From: Micromonospora inyonensis | GTDB lineage: Bacteria > Actinomycetota > Actinomycetes > Mycobacteriales > Micromonosporaceae | Length of the DNA: 64,000 nt | Direction: 5' to 3' | Assembly (NCBI RefSeq): GCF_900091415.1 | Contig: NZ_FMHU01000001.1 | Location: forward strand, 2,728,001-2,792,000 | Shown: positions 8,496-17,498 of the stretch, piece after piece | How the letters are laid out: each line of letters starts with the position of its first letter | Numbering within the stretch: the stretch's first letter is position 1 | The notes under the pieces: model-generated | The model's database searches: none | What the model saw: the letters and a program-made list of their open reading frames with translations, nothing else | What the model was told of the DNA's origin: nothing | Made by a program: the position numbers and the translations under genes

Positions 8496-9233
8496 ATGGA
8501 TTTCAGCGTGCTGCGCCGATGGTGGCCGGTCCTGGCCGTGGCTGTGCTGCTCGCCGTCGTCGCGGTTGCCGCCGCGCACTCCGCGCTCGGTGCGACCAGA
8601 ATCCCACCCGCCGCGGAGAACGTCCCGTTCATTCCGGAGTACCCGGAGGCGCAGCCCTCCCCGTCGTTCCCGGTCGAGCCCCGGGAGGCGGCCCGCGAGA
8701 CCGCCGCGCGCATCCCCGGCTGGGTCACCACCGCCGCGGTCGTGCTGCTGGGGGTTACCGCCCTGCTCGCCCTCGGCTACGCGCTCTGGACGGTGGTGCG
8801 CGGTGCCCTGCGCCGGACCAACCGGCGCGGACTGCCCGCCGCGCGACCCCGCCGGTCAACCGAGGGGACGGCCCGGGAGGTGGTCGCCGCGCTCGACGCC
8901 GGCCTGATCGAGCTGGACGACCGGTCCACCGACCCGCGCACCGTCGTGATCGCCTGCTGGGTGCGGCTGGAGGAGGCCGCCGCGACCGCCGGCGTGTCCC
9001 GGCGGGCCGGTGACACCCCGACCGACCTGGTCAGCCGCCTGTTGCGCGGGGACACCGACAGCGGTGTCCCGGCGATCGTCAGCGCCGACGTGCTGGCCGA
9101 GTTCGCGCACGTCTACCGGTCCGCCCGGTACGACACCCGCACCGTGGACGACCGGATGCGCGACCAGGCCCGGGCGGCGCTGCGCCGGATCCGGGCCGAG
9201 CTGACCGTCTTCGCCGACGAGGTGCCGACGTGA
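8496..9233 (+). CDS. DUF4129 domain membrane protein
   Basis: A 245-residue protein with an N-terminal span (residues 9-27), a Pro-rich outside loop, a second span near residues 77-100 and a cytoplasmic DUF4129 domain with TAREVVAALDAGL, ACWVRLEEAA and RSARYDTRTVDD. DUF4129 genes regularly sit with MoxR and DUF58 genes, as here, and often with transglutaminase proteins (absent here). It is first in a five-gene run with short overlaps. A GTG six bases earlier (8490) is an alternative start. Confidence 0.85.
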   Translation: MDFSVLRRWWPVLAVAVLLAVVAVAAAHSALGATRIPPAAENVPFIPEYPEAQPSPSFPVEPREAARETAARIPGWVTTAAVVLLGVTALLALGYALWTVVRGALRRTNRRGLPAARPRRSTEGTAREVVAALDAGLIELDDRSTDPRTVVIACWVRLEEAAATAGVSRRAGDTPTDLVSRLLRGDTDSGVPAIVSADVLAEFAHVYRSARYDTRTVDDRMRDQARAALRRIRAELTVFADEVPT

Positions 9234-9853
9234 GCATCGACTCAGCCCCGCGTGGCGGCTTGACCAGCGACTCAGCCCCGCGCGGCGCCGCGAGCATCGA
9301 CGACCTGCTCCGGTTCGAGGAGGAACCGGTCGGCCGGCCGGAGCGACGCCGGGGCGGCTGGCTGCGTTGGCTGCTGCGGACCGTGGTGGTCACCGGTGCG
9401 GCCACGGCGGTGCTGGTCGCCGTGCTCAGGGCGATCGGCTTCACCGTCTCGTTGCCGGTGCTGGTGGCCGGGGTGCTCGCCCTGCTCGGCGTCCGGACGG
9501 TCACCGGCCGGCTCGCGCCGCCGCCGTCGTCCCGCCGAAGCACGCGGGTGACCGGCGCGGACGAGGCACCGCCCGCCGGGGACGCGCTACGGGTCGCCGT
9601 CGACGGCTGGGCCCTGCCCCTGGAGTGGGCCACCAGCAAGCCGGAACGGTTCACCGAGGTCGTCCTGCCCCGGATCGCCGAGCTGGCCGACGAACGACTG
9701 CGTCACCGGCACGGCGTGACCCGCGACAGCGACCCGGCCCGTGCCCGTGCCCTGCTGGGCGAGCGGCTCTGGACCTTCCTCGCCGTACCCGGCCGCCGCC
9801 CCCCGTCGCCGCGCGACCTCGCGGCGATCGTCGCCGAACTGGAGAAGATCTGA
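9230..9853 (+). CDS. Membrane protein of the MoxR/DUF58 operon
   Basis: A 207-residue protein of unknown function. Two spans near residues 49-87 separate a short cytoplasmic N-terminus from a cytoplasmic C-terminal domain (ALRVAVDGWALPLEW onward). The N-terminus repeats DSAPRG twice within 20 residues, reflecting a short DNA duplication at 9239-9287. It overlaps the DUF4129 gene by 4 bases and ends 1 base before the MoxR gene, so it is co-translated. Comparable unnamed genes occupy this spot in other actinomycete MoxR operons. Confidence 0.75.
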   Translation: MSIDSAPRGGLTSDSAPRGAASIDDLLRFEEEPVGRPERRRGGWLRWLLRTVVVTGAATAVLVAVLRAIGFTVSLPVLVAGVLALLGVRTVTGRLAPPPSSRRSTRVTGADEAPPAGDALRVAVDGWALPLEWATSKPERFTEVVLPRIAELADERLRHRHGVTRDSDPARARALLGERLWTFLAVPGRRPPSPRDLAAIVAELEKI

Positions 9854-9854
9854 G

Positions 9855-10862
9855 ATGAACGACGTGGACCGGATCGTCACGCCCGCCGAGGCCGGCCGGC
9901 TGGCCCGCGCGGTGCTCGACGCGGTGGGCTCGGTCGTGGTCGGCAAGCGCGACGCGTTGGAGCTGGTCCTCGCCGGAATCCTGGCCGGTGGGCACGTGCT
10001 GCTGGAGGACCTGCCGGGGCTGGGCAAGACGCTCACCGCGCGCTGCTTCGCCCAGGCCCTCGGCCTGGACTTCCGTCGGTTGCAGTTCACCCCCGACCTG
10101 CTGCCCGCCGACGTCACCGGGTCCTTCCTCTACGACCAGCGCAGCGGCGACTTCACCTTCCGGGCCGGTCCGATCTTCACCAACCTGCTTCTCGCCGACG
10201 AGATCAACCGGACCCCGCCGAAGACCCAGTCCGCGCTGCTGGAGGCGATGCAGGAGAAGCAGGTCTCGGTGGAGGGCGTCACCTACCGGTTGGACGAGCC
10301 GTTCCACGTGCTCGCCACCGCCAACCCGATCGAGTACGAGGGCACGTACCCCCTGCCTGAGGCGCAGCTCGACCGGTTCCTGCTCCGGGTCTCCTTCGGC
10401 TACCCGGAGCGCGAGGAGGAGTGGGAGGTGCTGCGCCGGCGCATGGCCCGCCGCCGGGAGGAGGCGGAGATCAAGCCGGTCGTCGACGCGACGACGCTGC
10501 GTGCCATGCAGGCCGCCCTGGAGGACGTGGCGGTCGAGGACTCCGTCGGCCGGTACATCGTCGAGCTGACCGCCGCCACCCGCGACCACCCGTCCGTGCT
10601 GGTCGGTGCGTCGCCGCGCGGATCGCTGGCGCTGCTGCTGCTGGCCCGGGCCCGGGCCGCGTTCGGCGGCCGTGACTACGTCGTGCCGGAGGACGTCAAG
10701 GACGTCGCGGTGCCGGCCCTCGCACACCGGATCACGCTCCGCCCGGAGATGTGGCTGCGCCGCGTCGACCCGTCGTTCGTCGTGGGCGAGGTCCTCGACG
10801 CCACCCCGGCGCCGGCCAGCGGCGCGCTGCCCAGCTACGCCGCCGGTCGGGGCGGACGTTGA
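9855..10862 (+). CDS. MoxR-type AAA+ ATPase
   Basis: A 335-residue AAA+ ATPase. Walker A is DLPGLGKT, Walker B LLLADEINRTPPK, sensor 1 is in LATANPIEYEGTYPLPEAQLD-type sequence and sensor 2 in ASPRGSLALL, the full MoxR signature. MoxR ATPases act as chaperones or metal-insertion helpers, usually together with DUF58/VWA-like proteins encoded next door, as here. The ATG lies one base after the previous stop and the next gene starts inside its own stop (TTGA), giving tight coupling. The target complex is unknown. Confidence 0.93.
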   Translation: MNDVDRIVTPAEAGRLARAVLDAVGSVVVGKRDALELVLAGILAGGHVLLEDLPGLGKTLTARCFAQALGLDFRRLQFTPDLLPADVTGSFLYDQRSGDFTFRAGPIFTNLLLADEINRTPPKTQSALLEAMQEKQVSVEGVTYRLDEPFHVLATANPIEYEGTYPLPEAQLDRFLLRVSFGYPEREEEWEVLRRRMARRREEAEIKPVVDATTLRAMQAALEDVAVEDSVGRYIVELTAATRDHPSVLVGASPRGSLALLLLARARAAFGGRDYVVPEDVKDVAVPALAHRITLRPEMWLRRVDPSFVVGEVLDATPAPASGALPSYAAGRGGR

Positions 10863-12238
10863 CCGGTACGCCCGCCGGGTCGCCCCCGGATCCGCAGCCC
10901 CCGTCCGCCTGGGTGCCGACACCGGCGCTCGGCCGGGCGGTGCTGCTCACCGGCCTGCTGCTGGTCGCCGGAGTGGTGCTCGGCCGGGTCGACCTGGTGG
11001 TGCTGGCCGCCCCGTTCGCGCTCGGCACCGCGTACGCGCTGCGCCGCCGGCCGGCCGCCCCGCCGCAGGTCTGGCCGCAGGCCGCCGAGGGGTACCTCGT
11101 CGAGGGCGGTGACCTCACCGCGACGGTGACGGTGGGTAACCCTGACCGGGTCGGCTACGACCTGGCGGTGGTCCGGACCCGGGTGTCGCCGTGGCTGCGG
11201 GTCGAGCGGTCCGGGTTCGACGCGGAGGCCCCGCACCAGGGGCCCGCCGACCGACCCTTCGCCACCTTCGTCCCGGCCGGTGAGGCGGTCGACCTGACGC
11301 TGGCCGGCACCGCGTTGCGCTGGGGGCGGCACCCGGTCGGCCCGGCCGGCGCCGGGGCCGCCACCGCCGACGGGCTGCTGGTCTCCCGGGTGGTCGTGGC
11401 CGAACCGGCCCGGCTGACGGTGTACCCGAAGACCGAGCCGTTCGAGGCGGTCGAGGCGATGCCCCGGGCCGCCGGACTGGTCGGCGCACACCATTCCCGT
11501 CGCCCCGGCGAGGGCGGCGAGCTGGCCGGGGTGCGCGTCTTCGCCCCGGGCGACCGGCTCCGCCGGATCGACTGGCGGGTCTCGTTACGGGCGAAGCAGC
11601 TGCACGTCGCGGCGACCCTCTCCGACCGGGACGCCGAGGTGGTGCTCCTGATCGACGTGCTCGCCGAGGCGGGGCGCTCCGGTGGCATCAACGGCACCGC
11701 CTCGGTGCTGGACACCACGGTCCGGGCCGCCGCCGCGATCGGCGAGCACTACCTGCACCGGGGCGACCGGGTGGCGATGCTGGAGTTCGGCCCGACCGCG
11801 CGACGGCTGCGTCCCGCCACCGGCCGCCGGCAGTACCTCACCGTGCTGGAGTGGCTGCTCGACGTCACTGCCGAATCCCGGCCGGACGAGGCGGACGACC
11901 AGGTCTTCGGCCCGCAGTTGCTCTCCTCGGACGCGCTCGTGGTGGTGCTCACCCCGCTGTTGCAGGAGCGGTCCGCGCAGATGCTCGCCCAGCTCGCCCG
12001 CTCCGGTCGGTTCGTGGTCGCGGTCGACACCCTCCCCGCCGACCTGCCGTCGCCGGGCGGGCGGCGGGACTGGGCCGAGGTGGCGTTCCGGCTCTGGCGA
12101 CTGGACCGGGACGTGATGGTCGAGCAGTTGCGCGAGCACGGCGTACCGGTGGTGCGCTGGGCCGGGGCCGGCAGCCTGGACCAGGTGCTCCGGGACGTGG
12201 CCCGCCTCGCCACCGCCCCCCGGGCAGGCAACCGGTGA
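10859..12238 (+). CDS. DUF58 domain protein
   Basis: A 459-residue protein starting at TTG that overlaps the moxR stop by 4 bases. Two spans near residues 25-65 are followed by a beta-rich outer part and then the DUF58 domain with its hallmark FAPGDRLRRIDWRVS, next to a VWA-like fold (VVLLIDVLAEAG). DUF58 proteins work with MoxR ATPases at the membrane. One leucine in SLRAK is encoded by TTA (11585-11587), a very rare codon in this genome and one that needs the tRNA-Leu(UAA) found at 16.2 kb, so translation may depend on development stage. Confidence 0.9.
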   Translation: MTGTPAGSPPDPQPPSAWVPTPALGRAVLLTGLLLVAGVVLGRVDLVVLAAPFALGTAYALRRRPAAPPQVWPQAAEGYLVEGGDLTATVTVGNPDRVGYDLAVVRTRVSPWLRVERSGFDAEAPHQGPADRPFATFVPAGEAVDLTLAGTALRWGRHPVGPAGAGAATADGLLVSRVVVAEPARLTVYPKTEPFEAVEAMPRAAGLVGAHHSRRPGEGGELAGVRVFAPGDRLRRIDWRVSLRAKQLHVAATLSDRDAEVVLLIDVLAEAGRSGGINGTASVLDTTVRAAAAIGEHYLHRGDRVAMLEFGPTARRLRPATGRRQYLTVLEWLLDVTAESRPDEADDQVFGPQLLSSDALVVVLTPLLQERSAQMLAQLARSGRFVVAVDTLPADLPSPGGRRDWAEVAFRLWRLDRDVMVEQLREHGVPVVRWAGAGSLDQVLRDVARLATAPRAGNR

Positions 12239-12804
12239 GCGCGGTGGAACAGGTCGTCGCCCGGGTGCGGGCGGCACGGCAGGCGGCCCGCCGGGCCACC
12301 CTGCTGCCGTTCCTGGTCCGGGTCGGGGTGTTCCTCACCGTGCTGGTCGGCTTCACGGTGGCGTTCCCGGTCGACGTCTGGTTCGGCGACGCCCTGCCGG
12401 CGCTGCTGGTGACCGCGCTGCTGCCCGCGCTCGGGCCACGGCGGTTCTGGCCGACGTTCGCCGCCCTGGTCACCGTCGCCGGCTGGCTCCACGGCACGTT
12501 CGACCAGGGGGAACCGATCGCGCTGTGGCGACTGCTGCTGCTGACCGCCCTGCTCTACCTGGGGCACAACCTCTGCGCGCTGGCCGCACTGCTGCCGTAC
12601 GACGCCGTGGTGGACCCGGCGCTGGTGGCTCGCTGGCTGACCCGTACCGCCGGGGTGGTCCTCGTCGCCGGAGTCGCCGGAGTGCTGCTGCTGACCGTCG
12701 CCGGGGTCGGCGGGGACCGGGGGATGCTGCCGGTGACGGTCGGCGGGCTCGGCGTAGCGGTCGTGGTGACGGCGTTGCTGGGATGGCTGCTGCGCCGCCG
12801 GTGA
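12235..12804 (+). CDS. Polytopic membrane protein, last gene of the MoxR operon
   Basis: A 189-residue protein of unknown function with a short basic N-terminus and five or six membrane spans, ending in LLGWLLRRR. The GTG start overlaps the DUF58 stop (GTGA), so it belongs to the same operon. No catalytic motif is visible. It probably forms part of the membrane complex served by the MoxR ATPase, an inference from position only. Confidence 0.8.
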   Translation: MSAVEQVVARVRAARQAARRATLLPFLVRVGVFLTVLVGFTVAFPVDVWFGDALPALLVTALLPALGPRRFWPTFAALVTVAGWLHGTFDQGEPIALWRLLLLTALLYLGHNLCALAALLPYDAVVDPALVARWLTRTAGVVLVAGVAGVLLLTVAGVGGDRGMLPVTVGGLGVAVVVTALLGWLLRRR

Positions 12805-12898
12805 AACCGACCGGAGCGCGATGGTCACGCAGGTCACATGGGGTGCTCCGTCACAGAGAAGGGCCGCGAACGCGATTACTCCGACCGGTCGGGGAAAG

Positions 12899-14239
12899 AT
12901 GGCAGACGTGAACCCGAAGCGGATCCTTGTGGTAGGCGCCGGGCACGTCGGGCTGTACGCGGCCCTGCGCCTGGCCAAGAAGCTGAACTCACGTGAGGCC
13001 GAGGTCATCGTCGTCGACCCGCAGCCGCACATGACCTACCAGCCCTTCCTTCCGGAAGCGGCGGCCGGCAACATCTCTCCTCGGCACAGTGTGGTGCCGT
13101 TGCGACGGGAGTTGCGCAAGTGCACCATCGTCGCGGGCGCGGTGACCCGGATCGAGCACTCCCGCAGGACCGCCACGGTGCAGCCGATCACCGGCCCGGT
13201 ACGCGAGATCCGGTACGACCACGTGATCGTCGCCCCCGGGTCGGTCTCCCGGACCCTGCCGATTCCCGGCCTGCACGAGCACGGGATCGGCTTCAAGACC
13301 ATCGGGGAGGCCATCTACCTGCGCAACCACGTCCTCGACCGGTTGGACGTGGCCGCGGCCACCACCGATCCGGACGTGCGCCGTCGCGCACTGACCTTCG
13401 TCTTCGTCGGCGGCGGGTACGCCGGCATCGAGGCGCTGGCCGAGATGGAGGACATGGCCCGGGACGCGCTGAAGTACTACCCGGAGCTGACCCCGGCGGA
13501 CATGCGCTGGGTGCTGGTCGAGGCGACCCAGCGGGTGCTGCCCGAGGTCGACCGGGACATGGGCGCGTACACGGTCCAGCAGCTGCTCAAGCGGAACATG
13601 GACATCCGGCTGGACACCCGCCTGGAGTCCTGCGTCGACGGGATGGTCACGCTCTCCGACGGCGACAGCTTCCCCTCCGACACCATCGTCTGGACCGCCG
13701 GCGTGAAGCCGTCGCCGGTGCTGGACGCCACCGACCTCCCCCGCGACGAGCGGCGGCGGGTCACCTGCCTGCCCACCCTCCAGGTGGTCGACTCCGACCG
13801 GGTCGTCGAGGGCGCCTGGTCGGCCGGTGACTGTGCGGCGGTGCCCGACCTGACCGGCCCGCCCGGGTCGTACTGCTCGCCGAGCGCGCAGCACGCGGTA
13901 CGGCAGGCCACCCGGATGGCCGACAACATCGCTGCGGTGATCCGGGGCCTGGAACCGGTCAACTACCGGCACAAGCACGCGGGCAGCGTGGCCAGTCTCG
14001 GCCTGTACAAGGGCGTCGCCCAGGTGTACGGCATCAAGATGACCGGCTGGCCGGCGTGGTTCATGCACCGGACGTACCACATGAGCCGCATCCCCTCGCT
14101 GAACCGCAAGGTGCGCGTGGTGGTCGACTGGACGCTGGCGTTCTTCCTCCGTCGGGAGGTCGTCGCGCTCGGCCAGCTGCACGAACCGCGCGAGGAGTTC
14201 GTCGAGGCGTCCCAGCCGGTGGCCAGCCCGCGCGCCTGA
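12899..14239 (+). CDS. ndh: Type II NADH dehydrogenase (NDH-2)
   Basis: A 446-residue FAD enzyme that passes electrons from NADH to the quinone pool without pumping protons. The FAD-binding site is RILVVGAGHVGLYAALRL (residues 7-24) and the NADH-binding site FVFVGGGYAGIEALAEM. The family motifs TYQPFLPEAAAGNI and VWTAGVKPSP are present, as is WSAGDCAAV before the quinone-side region. The C-terminus carries an amphipathic segment likely to hold the protein on the membrane. ATG 12899 is preceded by GGGGAAAG; a GTG 9 bases later is possible. A palindromic repeat ends the transcription unit. Confidence 0.92.
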   Translation: MADVNPKRILVVGAGHVGLYAALRLAKKLNSREAEVIVVDPQPHMTYQPFLPEAAAGNISPRHSVVPLRRELRKCTIVAGAVTRIEHSRRTATVQPITGPVREIRYDHVIVAPGSVSRTLPIPGLHEHGIGFKTIGEAIYLRNHVLDRLDVAAATTDPDVRRRALTFVFVGGGYAGIEALAEMEDMARDALKYYPELTPADMRWVLVEATQRVLPEVDRDMGAYTVQQLLKRNMDIRLDTRLESCVDGMVTLSDGDSFPSDTIVWTAGVKPSPVLDATDLPRDERRRVTCLPTLQVVDSDRVVEGAWSAGDCAAVPDLTGPPGSYCSPSAQHAVRQATRMADNIAAVIRGLEPVNYRHKHAGSVASLGLYKGVAQVYGIKMTGWPAWFMHRTYHMSRIPSLNRKVRVVVDWTLAFFLRREVVALGQLHEPREEFVEASQPVASPRA

Positions 14240-14247
14240 GGTGGCAT

Positions 14248-14301
14248 GGTAGGAGGGGTCCCCTGTTACCGCTTTCTGTCCTGCAAGGGACCCCTGCTAC
14301 C
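14248..14301. repeat. Palindromic intergenic repeat, copy 1
   Basis: 15-base arms GGTAGGAGGGGTCCC (14248-14262) and GGGACCCCTGCTACC (14287-14301) pair with one mismatch. The loop begins with the conserved asymmetric motif CCTGTTACCGCTTTCTG. It lies between convergent genes and could end transcription from both sides. Two relatives lie at 56.5 and 58.4 kb. Confidence 0.85.
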
Positions 14302-14324
14302 ACCCGACGACGGCGCGACGTCGA

Positions 14325-16133
14325 TCAGAAGCGCCAGGTCCAGGCGTCGGCGACCCGGGTCGCCGGGCCGTAGAGCTGCTCCAGCGTGCCGCGTAGGCTC
14401 CCGGCGTGCCGCTCGTCAGCGGCGAGCACCACGCAGGACGCGTTCCAGAAGGCGATGTCCCGTGCCGCCTGCCGGCGTTGTCCCTCGCTGACCACCGGCT
14501 GCTCGCCGTGCCGGGCCACCTCCGCCAGCAGCGCCGACGTGGGTCGCTTGTACGTGCCCATCGCCGCCGTGCCGTCCCGTCCGTACGAGCCGATGAAGAA
14601 GCCCTCGGGCAGGGCGAACTCCGCGTCCGCCGCTGCCGCCCACCGCATCGGCCAGGGCTCCTTCGGGGTGGGCGCGGGCACCGGCACCAGCACCCCGCCG
14701 GGGCGTACGCAGTCACGCCAGTGCCCGGCGGTGATGAACTCCGGCACCGGCGGCCGGTCCTCGGTGGCCAGCGGGGTCGGTGCCGCCGGTAGCAGCGCCG
14801 CCACCACGGCGGCCGGGACGACCGCGCGCCAGCGACCCCCGGCGTGCCACGCCCGGTCGACGGCGAGCACCAACACGGTGGCCAGCAGCGGGAGCACGGC
14901 CAGCGCGAAGCGCATCGGCAGCGCGCCGTCCACCACCGGCACGTCGAGCAGGAACCGGTACGGTCCCGGAACACCGGTCCGCTCCCCGTCGACCACCACG
15001 TCCGGCCCGAGCGACAGAGCGCCCATGACCAGCGTGGCGACCACGCAGGCGACCGCCAGCGGCTGCCGACGCAGCCAGACCGCGCAGGCCGCGCCGACCA
15101 GCAGCAGCGGCCAGCCGAGGAAGGTGTTGTACTCGGCGGGACCGGTGGTGAGCCGGGCCGCCGAGTCCTCGCCGGCGACCGAGAGCGGCGAGAACGTCCA
15201 CCAGCTCGTCAGGTCGGCCGAGAAGTAGTACGGGCTGAACATGCCGTCGGCCACCCCCTGCGGCCCGGCGAACTGGAACCACAGCGGGTAGGCGAGCGCG
15301 ACCAGGGCGACTCCGGTGGCGAGCAGCATCCCCGCGAGGAAACCCGGGAACGTACGCCGGGCGAGTCGCCGGTCGGCGGTGGCGTAGGCGACGGTCGTCA
15401 CCGCGAGGGTCAGCGCGGCGAGGAACAGCACCTCCTCGCCGACGAAGACCTGCGTGACCACCACGACGGCCAGCCCCAGGGCAGAGACGACCAGCCGCTG
15501 GTCCCGCAGCATCCGGACGACCAGCCAGACGATCACCGGGACCAGCCACTGCGCGGTCATGTGCAGGTGGCTGTTGGTCTGCGACACGATGCCCGGCCCG
15601 AAGCCGCAGAGGCCGGCGCCGATCGCGGCGGCCAGCCGGCCGGCCCGCAGCACCCGGACGTAGAGCGCGTACCAGGCGATCGCGGTGCCGGCCAGGTTCA
15701 GGCCGGCGAGCAGCGCGAACGTGGTCGGCGCGCCGAAGGCCAGGGTGACCGGGGCGAAGAGCACCCCGAGCGCGATGACCGAGGTGTTGGCCATCAGGTT
15801 GACCCCGTCGGGGGCGTTGAGCCGGTGGGTGAGCAGACCGAGGTCACCGAGGAGTGCACGGGAGTCGACGGCCAGGAAGAACTCGTAGAGGGTCTGGTCC
15901 TCCGGGTTGAGCGCCAGCGTCCGGCCGGACGGGTCCGGCCAGAGCCCGTGGGTGAGCACTCCGGCGAGGACCAGGAAGCCCAGACCGACCAGCAGGTCCA
16001 CCCGGTTCCGGTGGGCCGCGGCGACGAGCCGGGCCCGCCGGGGGACGGACACCGTGTCGACGGCCGGGGTGGCGTCCCGGCCGTGCCCGGCGTCCTGGTC
16101 GGCACAGGCTGCGCTGCTCACGGCCTCGACCAT
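14325..16133 (-). CDS. Polytopic membrane protein, possible GT-C glycosyltransferase
   Basis: A 602-residue protein with roughly eleven membrane spans and a soluble C-terminal domain of about 150 residues. The first outer loop after span 1 contains NPEDQTLYEFFLAVD; acidic residues there are typical of GT-C enzymes that use polyprenyl-phosphate sugars, but there is no family-defining motif I can name. The ATG at 16133 is used; extending further upstream would run into the tRNA gene, which is not credible. It probably acts in cell-wall or glycan assembly, an inference from topology only. Confidence 0.65.
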   Translation of the reverse strand: MVEAVSSAACADQDAGHGRDATPAVDTVSVPRRARLVAAAHRNRVDLLVGLGFLVLAGVLTHGLWPDPSGRTLALNPEDQTLYEFFLAVDSRALLGDLGLLTHRLNAPDGVNLMANTSVIALGVLFAPVTLAFGAPTTFALLAGLNLAGTAIAWYALYVRVLRAGRLAAAIGAGLCGFGPGIVSQTNSHLHMTAQWLVPVIVWLVVRMLRDQRLVVSALGLAVVVVTQVFVGEEVLFLAALTLAVTTVAYATADRRLARRTFPGFLAGMLLATGVALVALAYPLWFQFAGPQGVADGMFSPYYFSADLTSWWTFSPLSVAGEDSAARLTTGPAEYNTFLGWPLLLVGAACAVWLRRQPLAVACVVATLVMGALSLGPDVVVDGERTGVPGPYRFLLDVPVVDGALPMRFALAVLPLLATVLVLAVDRAWHAGGRWRAVVPAAVVAALLPAAPTPLATEDRPPVPEFITAGHWRDCVRPGGVLVPVPAPTPKEPWPMRWAAAADAEFALPEGFFIGSYGRDGTAAMGTYKRPTSALLAEVARHGEQPVVSEGQRRQAARDIAFWNASCVVLAADERHAGSLRGTLEQLYGPATRVADAWTWRF

Positions 16134-16225
16134 AGTGCCGGGAAGGTATCGGGGTACGCCGGGTTGGGTGAGACCGGCTACCGTGACACTGCACTGCCGC
16201 GTGTCGACGCGCCGGTGGGTCACCC

Positions 16226-16309
16226 GCCCGGGTGGTGGAAAGGCAGACACGGCCGCCTTAAAAGCGGCTGCCGCAAGGCGTGCGGGTTCGACCCCCGCCC
16301 CGGGCACCA
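16226..16309 (+). tRNA. bldA: tRNA-Leu (anticodon UAA), bldA type
   Basis: An 84-base cloverleaf with encoded CCA. The acceptor stem GCCCGGG pairs with CCCGGGC (16299-16305); the anticodon stem GCCGC/GCGGC frames the loop CTTAAAA, giving anticodon TAA; there is a class II variable arm (GCC-GCAA-GGC) and a T arm GCGGG-TTCGACC-CCCGC. It decodes UUA, the rarest codon in such genomes. In Streptomyces this tRNA is bldA and controls development and secondary metabolism. I found UUA codons in three genes here: DUF58, the IS4 transposase and the gene at 29.6 kb. Confidence 0.95.
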
Positions 16310-16414
16310 GACTCTCAGCTTCCCTTCAGCCTGGTGATCACCAAGAGGTCGGCCCGGCGGTTTACCCTGGACAGGCACGTTTACCGTGCATCGACCCCCT
16401 GAGGGAGGCTGAAA

Positions 16415-17245
16415 GTGAAGACCTCGAACCCGGTGCTCGCCCGGCTCGGCCAGGCGGCTGAGCGGGAGCGGGCGGCCGGGTACGCCCCGGCCGGGCCGTA
16501 CGGTCAGCCCGGTTACCCCCAGCAGTACCCGGGTGCGGGCTACCCGGCGGCCCCCGGTTACCCGGCCGCACCGCCCACCGTGACGCCGATGTCGCTCGAC
16601 GACGTCGTGGTCAAGACCGTCCTGCTCCTCGGCATCCTCGGTGCCTCCGCCGCGGCCGCCTGGGTGCTCGTGCCCGACGCGCTGGTCGGTGTCGCCTGGA
16701 TCGGGGCCGCCGTCGTCGGCCTCGTGCTCGGCATGATCATCTCCTTCTCCCGGATGGCCAACCCGGCTCTCGTCGTCACGTACGCGGTCGTCGAGGGCGT
16801 GTTCGTCGGCATGGTGAGCAAGGCCTTCGAGTCGCTCTACGACGGCATCGTGCTCCAGGCCACCACCGCCACCTTCGGCGTGTTCTTCCTGATGGCCATG
16901 CTCTACAAGGCGCGCGTCATCCGGGCCACCCCGAAGTTCGTGCGCGGCATGATCGCGGTGATGGTCGGCCTCTTCGCGGTGATGCTGGTCAACCTGGTGC
17001 TGGCGCTGTTCGGCATCGAGACCGGGCTGCGGGACGGCAGCCCGCTGGCCATCGGCTTCAGCCTGGTCTGCATCGTGGTGGCCTCGCTCAGCTTCGTGTT
17101 GAGCTTCCACGAGGTCGAGGAGGGCATCCGGATGGGGCTGCCCCAGCGTTACTCCTGGGTGGCCGCCTTCGGCATCCTGGTCAGCCTGGTCTGGCTCTAC
17201 ATCGAGATCCTGCGCCTGCTGAGCTACTTCCAGGGCGACGACTGA
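16415..17245 (+). CDS. Bax inhibitor-1/YccA family membrane protein
   Basis: A 276-residue protein. Residues 20-55 are a Pro/Gly/Tyr-rich cytoplasmic stretch with repeated GYP units, as in many actinomycete homologues. Seven spans follow, with the BI-1 landmarks GMIISFSRMANPALVVTYAV, KARVIRATPKF and a final HEVEEGIRMGLPQRYSW segment before the last helix. BI-1 proteins are ion or calcium leak channels linked to stress survival; the bacterial role is poorly known. GTG 16415 follows a strong GAGGGAGG. A terminator hairpin follows. Confidence 0.9.
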   Translation: MKTSNPVLARLGQAAERERAAGYAPAGPYGQPGYPQQYPGAGYPAAPGYPAAPPTVTPMSLDDVVVKTVLLLGILGASAAAAWVLVPDALVGVAWIGAAVVGLVLGMIISFSRMANPALVVTYAVVEGVFVGMVSKAFESLYDGIVLQATTATFGVFFLMAMLYKARVIRATPKFVRGMIAVMVGLFAVMLVNLVLALFGIETGLRDGSPLAIGFSLVCIVVASLSFVLSFHEVEEGIRMGLPQRYSWVAAFGILVSLVWLYIEILRLLSYFQGDD

Positions 17246-17269
17246 GCAGTCAGTCAACGGTCGATCGAC

Positions 17270-17307
17270 CGGTGCGCCCGTCCCCGACTCCGGGGGCGGG
17301 CGCACCG
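17270..17307 (+). terminator. Strong hairpin after the BI-1 gene
   Basis: 16-base arms (17270-17285 and 17292-17307) pair with one G-T pair and a 6-base loop, 24 bases after the stop. A typical GC-rich terminator without a T-run. Confidence 0.7.
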
Positions 17308-17498
17308 TCGTCGCGGGGGCGGGACGAGCGGATCCGGTCGCATCCGGCCCGCCGGTCGCCCCGATCCGCCGCAGGACCCGGACCGACCGGCCGCAGGACC
17401 CGGACCGACCGCGTCCGTGGCCGTCGGCGCGGCCGTAGACTCCCTCCGGTGAGCAGTGCGCAGGCCGGGGCGTACCCGGTGGACCAGGCCGGTGCCCG

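Noticed and set aside
9239..9287. Short tandem repeat as a possible CRISPR or mobile remnant
   Set aside because: Only two units within a coding sequence, giving a repeated DSAPRG; no spacers or associated genes. No CRISPR array was found anywhere in the window.
16134..16307. Extension of the membrane-protein gene upstream to 16307
   Set aside because: It would read through the tRNA-Leu gene on the opposite strand; the ATG at 16133 gives a sensible N-terminus.
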